This document shows, piece after piece, positions 35,550-43,968 of a stretch of DNA of 55,889 nucleotides (within the stretch, counting starts at the first letter, position 1; every line of letters begins with the position of its first letter). Source of the DNA: an uncultured Veillonella sp. (lineage in GTDB: Bacteria > Bacillota > Negativicutes > Veillonellales > Veillonellaceae); NCBI GenBank assembly GCA_900544365.1, contig UQVF01000006.1, forward strand, positions 1-55,889, in the 5' to 3' direction. The position numbers and the translations under genes are program-made. Under the pieces are notes generated by a model that did not search any database, was not told the origin of the DNA, and worked only from the letters and a program-made list of their open reading frames with translations.

Positions 35550-36635
35550 CTAGTCTTTTTCACGTTTTACAATAATTATAGGTTTATCCGTCAAAGAGTC
35601 ATCATGCACTACTTTGGCAGACTCTTCTTTTACCTTCACAGCTGGTGTAGCTGCTGGTTTAGATGCTGGTTCCATCGCTTTTTGTGAAGCCACTGGATCC
35701 AGCTGAGGCTTTGCTGTAACTCCTGTATCCACACCATGTACTTCTACACCAGAAATAGTGACTGTTGACTCTGGTTGTACATACACGAGAGTTCCTACTG
35801 GTAAGTCGATTGATTTACCTTTAACAAAGAATCCTCCCACAAGACCAACTGGTCCCAGTAATACAGCACCTGCTACAGAAGCTCCTGCCGCTTTTAATTC
35901 ACCTTTTGTTTTAGTTTTTGCTTCTTCTCCTTGAATAGCAGTGAAGTTTGTACCATCAATACCTTGTAAATGATCAAATACAATATTCAACTTTGCATTA
36001 CGCCCAAAGGAGCGTGCTTTTGTAATTTCTGTAATATGTCCAGTACCAGTTGTACCTTTGGGAATCAATAGCGTTTCCCCATCCATTACATCTTCTGCTA
36101 CTTTAACATGTACCACATCATCTTTGACATTTTTTTGAGATGTCACTGGTTCTGTTAACTCTAGTGTAAATACTTGGTCCGCACCAATCGTGCCTGTTTT
36201 AGTTTTCAGAGCTACTTGCGTGCCAAAAATAGATTGTTTTAACTTTTGTACACGACTTTGTAACGAACCTTTCGACTCTATACCATTCACACTGCGTTCC
36301 ATTTCTCCAATGCGTTCTACAAGAGATCCACTATGAACTTCGTCAAAATACATCCATTCTAATGCATTTACTTCTTGATGTAATGTTACCTTTGTACCTT
36401 GACCTTCTACAGATGTATACAAAGATTCTACCTGTCCCGTAATACTACCCTGTTGTTTAGTCCCCAAAATAGTATCTTGCAATTGATGTACTCGATCTGT
36501 TAAAGCACCTACTTGCACCTTACCATACACAACACTTTCCAAAGCTTCCGTTTTCTCCAAAACTGTGTCTGGTGCCGCCCATACACTTGTTGTTAAAAGA
36601 GCGAACACGGCTCCCAATACAGCAGAACGTTTCAT
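35550..36635 (-). CDS. Exported protein with 20-residue tandem repeats
   Basis: I do not recognise a named family. The 361 residues begin with a signal peptide (to VWAA). Residues 32-131 are five tandem 20-residue units with the pattern L-[EQ]-x-x-[VI]-x-G at the start and G-[SA]-[LI]-x-x-[RQ]-V later, for example LQDTILGTKQQGSITGQVES, and a sixth partial unit follows at 132. A second region (about 150-300) is beta-rich with ETLLIPKGTTGTGHI and a Gly/Ala-rich segment (AAGASVAGAVLLGPVGLVGG) that could lie at a membrane. The tail is rich in Lys, Pro and Ala. It directly precedes the LptD-like gene with a 9-base gap, so a role in the envelope is likely. Confidence 0.75.
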   Translation of the reverse strand: MKRSAVLGAVFALLTTSVWAAPDTVLEKTEALESVVYGKVQVGALTDRVHQLQDTILGTKQQGSITGQVESLYTSVEGQGTKVTLHQEVNALEWMYFDEVHSGSLVERIGEMERSVNGIESKGSLQSRVQKLKQSIFGTQVALKTKTGTIGADQVFTLELTEPVTSQKNVKDDVVHVKVAEDVMDGETLLIPKGTTGTGHITEITKARSFGRNAKLNIVFDHLQGIDGTNFTAIQGEEAKTKTKGELKAAGASVAGAVLLGPVGLVGGFFVKGKSIDLPVGTLVYVQPESTVTISGVEVHGVDTGVTAKPQLDPVASQKAMEPASKPAATPAVKVKEESAKVVHDDSLTDKPIIIVKREKD

Positions 36636-36665
36636 AGTATCTCCTCATCTCTACTAACACATAGA

Positions 36666-36687
36666 TAGCACGGGCAAGCCCGTGCTA
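36666..36687. other. Hairpin between two exported-protein genes
   Basis: TAGCACGGGC and GCCCGTGCTA form a 10-bp perfect stem around AA. No T-run follows on the minus strand, so full termination is doubtful; it may lower transcription into the downstream genes or mark the end of the 36693-37139 message. Confidence 0.45.
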
Positions 36688-36692
36688 ATCCA

Positions 36693-37139
36693 TTAAATCT
36701 TCAAATCTATAATTGCCGATACACCGACCCCTTGAATGCGATTGGCACTCGTTGGATTTGTGCTATCAATCGGTACTAGTCCTTTTACGCGAGCTACGGA
36801 ATTAAAACTAGCCTCTATTTGCGCTACTGCCTCAACACGTTCCACTTCACTACTAGGTCCTGTTACCTGTGCCGCACCAATGTGTCCACCTTTCCCAAGA
36901 CTCACAATAGGAACTACTTTTGTTGAATAGGTAGTACTCAAATTATTTTGCTTTAATAAACTGTTCAAGAAGTTATTGATGGAGTCACCGTATTTATCTA
37001 CTAGAAAGCCCACGCCTCCTACTTTCAATACGCCTCCTACTAGACTCCCTAAATTAAATGCCTGTGTTTGTTGTACGCCAACAACACCTACAGTGGCTAC
37101 CGAGAATGCTACCATAGCAGCTACGATTTGTTTTTTCAT
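36693..37139 (-). CDS. Small exported protein of unknown function
   Basis: A 148-residue protein with a signal peptide (VAAMVAFSVATVGVVGVQQ, cleavage near QAF), then a Gly-rich segment (LGSLVGGVLKVGGVGFLVDK) and a hydrophilic beta-rich part ending in VSAIIDLKI. I know no function for it. Similar short exported proteins occur in Selenomonas-type genomes as far as I recall. AAAGGAGG precedes the ATG. It lies 103 bases downstream of hypE without a clear terminator between them. Confidence 0.75.
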   Translation of the reverse strand: MKKQIVAAMVAFSVATVGVVGVQQTQAFNLGSLVGGVLKVGGVGFLVDKYGDSINNFLNSLLKQNNLSTTYSTKVVPIVSLGKGGHIGAAQVTGPSSEVERVEAVAQIEASFNSVARVKGLVPIDSTNPTSANRIQGVGVSAIIDLKI

Positions 37140-37242
37140 CGTAATATCCTCCTTTTCCTTTCCATTGTATCAAAAAATACATTTTTATTCTATACAAAGT
37201 ATACGGGATATGTATGATTTTTTCATGAAGTATTACAATTTT

Positions 37243-38250
37243 CTAACAAATTCGTGGTACTTGGTCTTCTCCCAGCATATCAAGGAGACGTATCCCCCCC
37301 ACTGCCGTTTGCAATCCTACTTTGCCAGCATTACCATTCACCACATCACCGACGATCACCGCATCACGACCTTCTGTGAAAGTGCGCATCATCTGCACTA
37401 CCTCATCTGCCACATCAGCGCGTACAATGGCAATCATCTTACCTTCATTTGCCAAATACAATGGGTCGTAACCTAACACTTGGCATACCGCTTGTACTTC
37501 CGCACGGACAGGGATGGCAGACTCTTGCAATCGAATCCCTTTTTGTGCAGAGTTAGCAATCTCTTGGAGCGTCGTCGCTAATCCACCACGGGTAGGATCT
37601 CTAAAGAAAGCAATATCTTTACCAAAGGTTTCTAACAATTTATGAGCCATTTTATGTAAAGGCGCACAATCTGTTTGTAGGGTATCAGGTAGATCCAATC
37701 CATACCGAGTTCCCATGACAGCAATCGCATGGTCCCCTAAGGTACCGGAAATGATGACTTTCATACCACTTTCAATATAAGACGTACCTAACTGTACATA
37801 GTCCGGTACGATACCTACGCCAGCAGTATTGATGTAGATGCCGTCAACGGAACCTTTTTCTACCACTTTCGTATCACCTGTGACAATGGACACCCCTGAA
37901 AGTTGTGCCATATCTGACATGGTTTGTAGCACAGTTTCTAATGTAGAAATAGGTAATCCTTCTTCTAAGATGAGCCCGCACGACAAATACTGAGGCACTG
38001 CACCCATCATGGCTAAGTCATTCACTGTACCGCACACAGCTAATTTCCCAATGTTGCCACCGGGGAAAATATGTGGTGTTACTACATAGGAATCTGTACT
38101 CATAGCCATACGTCCCGTTGTAACTGGAAATACAGCACCATCATGTAATTCATTTAATATTGGATTCGAAAAATATTTCACAATATATTGGTCTACCAAT
38201 TCATGGCTAAATTTACCGCCATTACCGTGGACTAAGCGAATACGTTCCAT
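37243..38250 (-). CDS. hypE: Hydrogenase maturation protein HypE
   Basis: HypE dehydrates the carbamoyl group passed from HypF to a thiocyanate on its own C-terminal cysteine, the source of the cyanide ligands of [NiFe]-hydrogenase. The 335 residues end in the required PRIC, and contain the ATP-binding segments VTGDTKVVEKG and FFRDPTRGGLATTL. The ATG overlaps the ribosome site made by the hypD end (GGAGGAATAA), so translation is coupled. Confidence 0.96.
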   Translation of the reverse strand: MERIRLVHGNGGKFSHELVDQYIVKYFSNPILNELHDGAVFPVTTGRMAMSTDSYVVTPHIFPGGNIGKLAVCGTVNDLAMMGAVPQYLSCGLILEEGLPISTLETVLQTMSDMAQLSGVSIVTGDTKVVEKGSVDGIYINTAGVGIVPDYVQLGTSYIESGMKVIISGTLGDHAIAVMGTRYGLDLPDTLQTDCAPLHKMAHKLLETFGKDIAFFRDPTRGGLATTLQEIANSAQKGIRLQESAIPVRAEVQAVCQVLGYDPLYLANEGKMIAIVRADVADEVVQMMRTFTEGRDAVIVGDVVNGNAGKVGLQTAVGGIRLLDMLGEDQVPRIC

Positions 38251-39369
38251 TTATTCCTCCCAGGTCATTCCACCGCTGGAAAAACCATATTTATACCAAG
38301 CTGAACAACTACCTTCTACCGATACCATACAAGCCCCCACTGGATGCTCTGGCGTACAAAGTTTACCAAATAAAGGACATGCATCAGGATGAATCATCCC
38401 CTGAATGACAGATCCACATTGGCAACCTTTCGGTCCATCACTGGTTGTAAATGTTTCTAAAGGTAGTTGTACCAACGCATCATAGGCAGACCATTCTCCG
38501 CGCAATTTTAAACCCGATGCAGGCAGTACACCAATACCACGCCAGCCATCATCAGACGGTTCGTACAAGGTATCCATTAATTGTTGTGCTACGGAATTTC
38601 CCGTTTTTGCCACCACGGACCGATACGTATTTCCTACATAAAATTTCTTTTCTTTACGTTGTTCTAAGAGATTGACAATGGCTGCTAAAATTTCCATACC
38701 ATCAAAGCCAGCAATACAACTTGGCATATGATATTCATCAGCTAAGAATTGATACGGCTGTTCTCCAATGATAACGCTTACATGGCCTGGCAATAGAAAT
38801 CCATCGATTTGATGCTCTGGATTGCTCAATAACGCACGTAATGCAGGGGGAACCAATTTATGAGAAATCAAGAAAAATACATTTTTTAATCCCTTAGCAT
38901 GCACTGCCTGAATGGTGGCTGCAATGACAGCGATGGTCGTTTCAAAGCCGATACCCAAGAAAATAATCTTTTTATCTGGATATTGTTCACTTAATCCAAG
39001 CACTTCCATAGGGCTATAAATAATTTCAATATGAGCCCCATTTTCTTTCGACTGCCATAAATTACCTGTCGTACCAGGAATCTTCAGCATATCTCCAAAG
39101 GTAGCGATGACTACATCCTCTCGATCCGCATACGCCAAGGCTTGATCCATATATTGTTGGTCTGTCACACACACAGGACATCCAGGACCACTAATCAACT
39201 CAATGCCTTTGGGTAACATTTGACGGATCCCTTCACGAAAGATAGCCACTGTATGAGTCCCACAGACTTCCATGAATCGTACAGTTTCCTCTGGATTATG
39301 TAATTCGTGAATGCGCTCTAGTAAACTAGCTGCGACTTTCGATTTTTCCGTTAAAGTAATCTTGTTCAA
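38251..39369 (-). CDS. hypD: Hydrogenase maturation protein HypD
   Basis: HypD is an iron-sulfur protein that, with HypC, assembles the Fe(CN)2CO unit. The 372 residues show FMEVCGTHTVAIF, SGPGCPVCVTDQ, GFETTI and later a cysteine-rich end (GPKGCQCGSVI and CPLFGKLC). The start is the TTG at 39369 (MNKITLTEKSK), 44 bases inside hypC. No ATG or GTG occurs before the conserved region, so this long overlap seems real. Confidence 0.93.
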   Translation of the reverse strand: MNKITLTEKSKVAASLLERIHELHNPEETVRFMEVCGTHTVAIFREGIRQMLPKGIELISGPGCPVCVTDQQYMDQALAYADREDVVIATFGDMLKIPGTTGNLWQSKENGAHIEIIYSPMEVLGLSEQYPDKKIIFLGIGFETTIAVIAATIQAVHAKGLKNVFFLISHKLVPPALRALLSNPEHQIDGFLLPGHVSVIIGEQPYQFLADEYHMPSCIAGFDGMEILAAIVNLLEQRKEKKFYVGNTYRSVVAKTGNSVAQQLMDTLYEPSDDGWRGIGVLPASGLKLRGEWSAYDALVQLPLETFTTSDGPKGCQCGSVIQGMIHPDACPLFGKLCTPEHPVGACMVSVEGSCSAWYKYGFSSGGMTWEE

Positions 39370-39580
39370 GTTCTTCTAATTCGCGGAATGCCTCAAGGGT
39401 CAAACGCGCTTCCTCCTCATCTACAATTTGTACGGCACAGCCCGCATGGACTAATAACCAATCTCCAATTTTTGCTTCTGGCACCAATAACAGGCTGCAC
39501 TCTCGTTGCACCCCTGTTAATTCCACGGTACCAATTGTTTCATTAATATGCACCAATTGTGCAGGTACTGCTAAACACAT
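39326..39580 (-). CDS. hypC: Hydrogenase maturation chaperone HypC
   Basis: HypC carries the iron unit between HypD and the hydrogenase large subunit. The 84 residues start MCLAVPAQLVHINE with the essential Cys2, and include GDWLLVHAGCAVQIVDEEEA. It lies between hypF and hypD and overlaps hypD by 44 bases. Confidence 0.95.
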   Translation of the reverse strand: MCLAVPAQLVHINETIGTVELTGVQRECSLLLVPEAKIGDWLLVHAGCAVQIVDEEEARLTLEAFRELEELEQDYFNGKIESRS

Positions 39581-39588
39581 AAAATCTC

Positions 39589-42006
39589 CTATCTATTCCT
39601 ATGACTTCCTAACCATAATTGCCCTAAAGCGATACCGCCATCATTCATCGGGCTTTGGGTAGGCACGTGGACTGTGTATTCCTGTAATTCTTGCATCACT
39701 CCTTCTAGGAGAATACGATTTTGGAATACTCCTCCACACAAGACAATATGCGAAATGTATCGTTTTTCACAACATTGTTTCGCCATCTGTCCTATATAAT
39801 ATATCAAAGTTCTGTGAAAGTTCGCTGAGATTTTTGCTACACTTTCACCATCTTTTAATTGTTCTATCACAGATCGTACTAAACTCATTGTATCTAATAC
39901 GCTTCCGTCTAGCTTCATGTCTAGGATAGTGCCCTTCTCTGAAAGCGCCAGTTGCTCTAACTCAATAGCAAGTTGCGCATCATAGAGATGCTCATGACCT
40001 AAACCTAGTAGGGATGCTACTGTATCAAATAAACGACCACCGCTAGAAGACTGTACCATCTGCATATGGGGCATCATTTTCTCTAACAATTGCCACCCTT
40101 TAGGCAGTGATTCTTTCCACTGTTCTAGCACTGTAGGCGCTCCTGCTGGATAGAGCTGATTCACATACCACAAGGCTTGTCGCCACGGTTCTCGTACGGC
40201 TAATTCACCACCTGGCAAAGGGGCATAGCTCAAATGTGCCATTCGTTCCATATGTTCTTTGTGGCAATATAAAAATTCACCACCCCAGAGAGTTCCATCT
40301 GTACCATATCCTGTTCCATCAAAGCAGATTCCTAACACAGGATCTTGAATGTTATACTCCGCCAGTACCGCTGCCACATGGGCATGATGATGCTGCACTT
40401 CTATGACAGGTAATTGATGCTTCTCTGCATAGGTTCTACCACACTGTGAGGTATAGTACTTCGGGTGGGCATCTACAATAACTTGCGTAGGCTGTAATTG
40501 AAATAACTCTTCATAGCGCTTCGTTGTGGACCACAACAAATCCTGTACTCGCTGATGCTCCATATCTCCCATGTAGGGGCTAAGGATAGCATGAGACCCA
40601 CGATTCATACCGAAAGAGGCTTTCATATCACCACCCATAGCTAACATAGTAGGACTCTGCTCTAATGGTACTACAGAAATAGACAAAGGGACGTACCCTC
40701 GGCTACGGCGAATCATGATTGATTTATCATGCACCACTTGTACCACAGAATCATCTACAGGAGAGATAATCTCCCGATTGTGAGTCAATATATAATCTGC
40801 AATACCCTGTAGCTCTTCCGCTGCCTGTGCATCATCATATAGTACAGGATCACCACTTCGGTTCGCACTAGTCATGACCCATAGAGCATCAGATGGCACT
40901 AAACTGTAGTGATACGGAGCATAGGGCAACAAAATGCCTAATGTTTCCATACCGGGGGCTACACTGGGAGCCACTGGCGTTATCTGTGATGCCACCTTCA
41001 TAGTGATCTTAGTAAATGTATTACGACATTCTTGATTAGAAACATATTTTTTCTGATTTATATCAGTCATCTCTTTAAGATCGGTATCACACTCAGAAGT
41101 CACACATGTTTCTGTATGCATGACGTCATTAACAGTAAAGGTCAAACTTACTTTACGTAACAAAACAATGGGCCTTGCAGGACTCAACAACAGTTCTTCT
41201 TCTGTGTTAGATATATGCACATACTGCTTTGCCGTTTCTAAAGACCCTGCCATAACTGCTAAGGGTTTTCTAGGTCGTCCTTTTCGCTGGCGCAAGGTTT
41301 GTACCGCTATTTCTTGTAACGCATCACAGACCAAATGATAGCCGCCTACGCCTTTTAATGCTACAATGGCACCTTGTTGTATGTACTCTTTGGCTTGCTC
41401 TATGGCATCCTGTCCAGTAGCGAGTACCGTTCCATCTACACCTCGTAATGTAAACATGGGACCACAGTGCTCGCAAGCATTGGGCTCCGCATGGTATCGT
41501 CGACCTTCTAGATTTTCGTATTCCTTCTGACAATCTTCGCACATAGGGAATACTTTCATAGACGTTGTATCACGGTCATAGGGTGTACTTTCAATAATCG
41601 TATACCGAGGGCCACAATTCGTACAATTCGTAAACCCATAGTGAAAGCGCCGGTTCTCAGGATCTTGTATATCTTTCAAGCACGCCTCGCAAGGCGCCAT
41701 ATCAGCACCAATAAAGGCATTCCCTTTCACACCTTGCGAAAGGATGATGGTAAAATCATCCAAATCTTGTAATTCTGTCGGTTCCATTTGTAAGGTATCG
41801 ATACGTCCATGCATAGGCAAATCAGATTGCAACCGTTCTACAAACAGTTGGCAATCTACATCCACCCCCTGTATGTGTATCTCCACACCGTTCGTGTCAT
41901 TTCTCACTGTGCCCAAGATTCCTAATTCATGAGCTAGTTTAGACACAAAGGGGCGGAATCCTATGCCCTGTACAATGCCCGTTACATGTATGGTGTATGC
42001 CTTCAT
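39589..42006 (-). CDS. hypF: Carbamoyltransferase HypF
   Basis: HypF makes the carbamoyl group used to build the cyanide ligands. The 805 residues show an N-terminal acylphosphatase domain (VTGIVQGIGFRPFVSKL), two zinc-finger pairs (CEACLKD to CTNCGP; CEDCQK to CEHCGP), a YrdC-like domain (GAIVALKGVGGYHLVCDA) and a Kae1-like domain (GICFDGTGYGTDGTLWGGEF; HHHAHVAAVLAE). A stretch of about 60 residues (about 286-345) with cysteines at 301, 306 and 327 lies between PARPIVLLRK and the conserved PSVAPGMETLGILLPY; it is absent from the HypF proteins I recall. It starts 29 bases after scfB. Confidence 0.94.
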   Translation of the reverse strand: MKAYTIHVTGIVQGIGFRPFVSKLAHELGILGTVRNDTNGVEIHIQGVDVDCQLFVERLQSDLPMHGRIDTLQMEPTELQDLDDFTIILSQGVKGNAFIGADMAPCEACLKDIQDPENRRFHYGFTNCTNCGPRYTIIESTPYDRDTTSMKVFPMCEDCQKEYENLEGRRYHAEPNACEHCGPMFTLRGVDGTVLATGQDAIEQAKEYIQQGAIVALKGVGGYHLVCDALQEIAVQTLRQRKGRPRKPLAVMAGSLETAKQYVHISNTEEELLLSPARPIVLLRKVSLTFTVNDVMHTETCVTSECDTDLKEMTDINQKKYVSNQECRNTFTKITMKVASQITPVAPSVAPGMETLGILLPYAPYHYSLVPSDALWVMTSANRSGDPVLYDDAQAAEELQGIADYILTHNREIISPVDDSVVQVVHDKSIMIRRSRGYVPLSISVVPLEQSPTMLAMGGDMKASFGMNRGSHAILSPYMGDMEHQRVQDLLWSTTKRYEELFQLQPTQVIVDAHPKYYTSQCGRTYAEKHQLPVIEVQHHHAHVAAVLAEYNIQDPVLGICFDGTGYGTDGTLWGGEFLYCHKEHMERMAHLSYAPLPGGELAVREPWRQALWYVNQLYPAGAPTVLEQWKESLPKGWQLLEKMMPHMQMVQSSSGGRLFDTVASLLGLGHEHLYDAQLAIELEQLALSEKGTILDMKLDGSVLDTMSLVRSVIEQLKDGESVAKISANFHRTLIYYIGQMAKQCCEKRYISHIVLCGGVFQNRILLEGVMQELQEYTVHVPTQSPMNDGGIALGQLWLGSHRNR

Positions 42007-42035
42007 AGAACCCGCCTCCCTTCTGTTATATAATT

Positions 42036-43430
42036 TTAATGATTTTCTTGTCGGATCCCGGCTGCATCCAGTTCAGCTTGGATCATAATAGCACATTCAA
42101 TACGTTTTTTCTGTAATTTACATCCCATTTCGTATGGTGTGCTAAGGTCTCCACCTAATGTTTCATTATTCGCATGGCAACCGCCAGAGCAGAAGAATTT
42201 TGCCCAGCAATTAGCACATGTTTCTTTCGTAAATACGTGAGTGTTTCTGAACTGTGTCGGTATGTCATAATTTTTCAAACCATCGAAAACAGTACCAATC
42301 ACATACCCATCCTTACCTACATATTGGTGACATGGATAAATATCTCCATTTGGTACGACTGCCATATACTCATGACCAGCACCACAACCACGCAAACGTT
42401 TTGCCATACATGGTCCACGATATAAATCCATCCGGAAGTGGAAGAAATTAAATTTCTCGCCCCAACCAGCCAATTGACGTTCTAAATATAGGTCTGCCAA
42501 TTTTTCATATTCTTTTTCGATGATTGGCATATCCTCAGGACGTAACACATAAGCCCCATCTTCGCCAACCACTGGTTCCATAGACAAATGCTCAAACCCT
42601 AAATCTGACATAGCTTCTACATCTTTGCAGAAGTCTAAGTTATTATGCGTATAAGTGCCACGCACATAGTATTCACGACCCTCACGCTGTTTAACAGCAT
42701 TCACTAAGTTTTTCGCCACTGTTTCGTATGTATCTCTGCCACCAGAGCTTGGGCGCATACTATTATGCACATCTTCACGACCATCTAGGGACAGCACCAA
42801 ACTCATGTTATGCTCATTCACATAATCGATTTTATCCTGTGTCAATAACATGCCGTTAGTGGTCAATGTCAATTTAAAGATTTTTCCATGTTTTTCTTGA
42901 ATGGATTCAATGTATTCTACGGTTTGTTTCACTACATCCCAGTTCAACAATGGCTCACCACCAAAGAAATCGATTTCACAATGCTGGCGTGGACCACTCA
43001 TAGAAATCAAGAAATCTACAGCACGTTTCGCCACGTCAAAACTCATTAATTCTCGTTTTACTCCGCCGTAATCACCTTGACTAGCGAAACAATACTTACA
43101 AGCTAAGTTGCAATCATGAGCAATGTTTAAGCAAAGAGCTTTTACAATTGGTTTTTCATCTACCACTAGTTTGAACTCTGCAGACATAGGAGCAAAGAGC
43201 ATTTCCTCTTTGATGAGTTCATCTAACTCATCCATAATTTCATCTAACTCCGCTGCATCCTCTGTAGCATCTAATACACTATGTACAGCATCACGGTTGG
43301 TACCGTTATAGATATCTAATACACGATCAATGAGCTCATCGATCACATGGATAATTCCACTATTTACATCCAATAGAAAGAACTTATCTTTCATTTTAAA
43401 TTTATGAATCATCGGTTGTAATTCTAACAT
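42036..43430 (-). CDS. scfB: SCIFF peptide thioether maturase (radical SAM, SPASM)
   Basis: This enzyme forms thioether cross-links in the SCIFF precursor. The 464 residues have an N-terminal peptide-recognition domain (HKFKMKDKFFLLDVNSG), the radical SAM motif CNLACKYC (C107, C111, C114), FFGGEPLLNW and C-terminal SPASM cysteines (GPCMAKRLRGCGAG, CANCWAKFFCSGGCHANN). This is the classic maturase for the six-cysteine peptide, whose gene lies upstream at 43747-43890. It is followed by hypF with only 29 bases between and no terminator, so it is probably co-transcribed with hypFCDE. GGAGG precedes the ATG. Confidence 0.95.
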   Translation of the reverse strand: MLELQPMIHKFKMKDKFFLLDVNSGIIHVIDELIDRVLDIYNGTNRDAVHSVLDATEDAAELDEIMDELDELIKEEMLFAPMSAEFKLVVDEKPIVKALCLNIAHDCNLACKYCFASQGDYGGVKRELMSFDVAKRAVDFLISMSGPRQHCEIDFFGGEPLLNWDVVKQTVEYIESIQEKHGKIFKLTLTTNGMLLTQDKIDYVNEHNMSLVLSLDGREDVHNSMRPSSGGRDTYETVAKNLVNAVKQREGREYYVRGTYTHNNLDFCKDVEAMSDLGFEHLSMEPVVGEDGAYVLRPEDMPIIEKEYEKLADLYLERQLAGWGEKFNFFHFRMDLYRGPCMAKRLRGCGAGHEYMAVVPNGDIYPCHQYVGKDGYVIGTVFDGLKNYDIPTQFRNTHVFTKETCANCWAKFFCSGGCHANNETLGGDLSTPYEMGCKLQKKRIECAIMIQAELDAAGIRQENH

Positions 43431-43465
43431 TCATACCTCCATTAACTTACTAAAGTCTACCGTAT

Positions 43466-43474
43466 ATTATATCA
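43466..43474 (-). promoter_or_regulatory. Extended -10 promoter of scfB
   Basis: On the minus strand TGA directly precedes a perfect TATAAT, about 35 bases before the scfB ATG. The -35 hexamer at 17 bases (TATACG) is weak. Confidence 0.5.
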
Positions 43475-43546
43475 CTTTATACTCGTAACGTATAGAAAGC
43501 TATCAATATAGAGTATACTTTTTCTAAAATTATAGTATGCAAAAAA

Positions 43547-43575
43547 TTGTACTTTTGAAGTACAGATATTATAAT
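43547..43575 (+). promoter_or_regulatory. Strong plus-strand promoter between scfB and scfA
   Basis: TTGTAC, a 17-base spacer and a perfect TATAAT on the plus strand, opposite to both neighbouring genes. It sits 38 bases before a strong terminator in the same direction, so the pair defines a short transcript. Confidence 0.65.
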
Positions 43576-43581
43576 TTAGAC

Positions 43582-43652
43582 AAGCTAAAGACATAAAAGG
43601 GTTAGCATACAGAATCCCCCTAGATCTGGTACATCTAGGGGGATTTTTGTAT
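43582..43652 (+). ncRNA. Candidate small RNA between the SCIFF maturase and precursor genes
   Basis: The promoter at 43547-43575 would start transcription near 43582. A perfect terminator at 43613-43645 follows: a 13-bp stem AATCCCCCTAGAT with ATCTAGGGGGATT, 7-base loop, then TTTTT. On the opposite strand no T-run follows the stem, so it belongs to this plus-strand RNA. The transcript is about 65-70 bases, has no ATG reading frame and does not overlap either neighbouring gene. Its 5' part (about 30 bases, GACAAGCTAAAGACATAAAA) is free to pair with targets. I know no family it belongs to. Confidence 0.55.
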
Positions 43653-43699
43653 GTTTTATAGTAACACTTTTAGTATAATCCTAGAAGTAATATAAAGCA

Positions 43700-43733
43700 A
43701 ATAAGCTGCCCACCATATGGTGAACAGCTTATT
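43700..43733 (-). terminator. Terminator after scfA
   Basis: AATAAGCTG pairs with CAGCTTATT and encloses CACCATATGGTG. The minus-strand tail (TTATTTGCTTTAT) is only moderately T-rich. It lies 13 bases past the scfA stop. Confidence 0.6.
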
Positions 43734-43746
43734 GCTAATCGAATGA

Positions 43747-43890
43747 TTATTTTTGTTTGCACACTTGGTTACCTACTGTACAGCTAGTTTTGCAAGCAGA
43801 TTGGCAAGATGTTTGACATTCGCCGCAGCCGCCTGTTTTAGCAGTTTTTTGTAGGGATTCAGTGTTAATTGTACGAATACGTTTAGACAT
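43747..43890 (-). CDS. scfA: Six-cysteine ranthipeptide SCIFF precursor
   Basis: A 47-residue peptide gene starting at the ATG at 43890, after AGGAGGAATGAAG. It opens MSKRIRTINTESLQKT and ends with the hallmark cysteine core GECQTSCQSACKTSC then CKQK. Six cysteines (22, 25, 29, 33, 37, 44) fall in the last 26 residues, with threonines between them. This is the SCIFF family, near universal in Clostridia; the maturase scfB links cysteine to neighbouring threonine (established for the Clostridium thermocellum homologue). Promoter, terminator and maturase all lie nearby. The peptide's role in cells is still unclear. Confidence 0.93.
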   Translation of the reverse strand: MSKRIRTINTESLQKTAKTGGCGECQTSCQSACKTSCTVGNQVCKQK

Positions 43891-43920
43891 CTTCATTCCT
43901 CCTAAGCACAAACTTACTCT

Positions 43921-43948
43921 ATTATATTATCATCTAATACCGTTTCAA
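43921..43948 (-). promoter_or_regulatory. Promoter of scfA
   Basis: On the minus strand TTGAAA, a 16-base spacer, then TATAAT. It lies in the 78-base gap between the stop of znuA and scfA, so scfA is its own transcription unit. Confidence 0.65.
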
Positions 43949-43968
43949 GCAAGCAAAAGGCATAGGAA

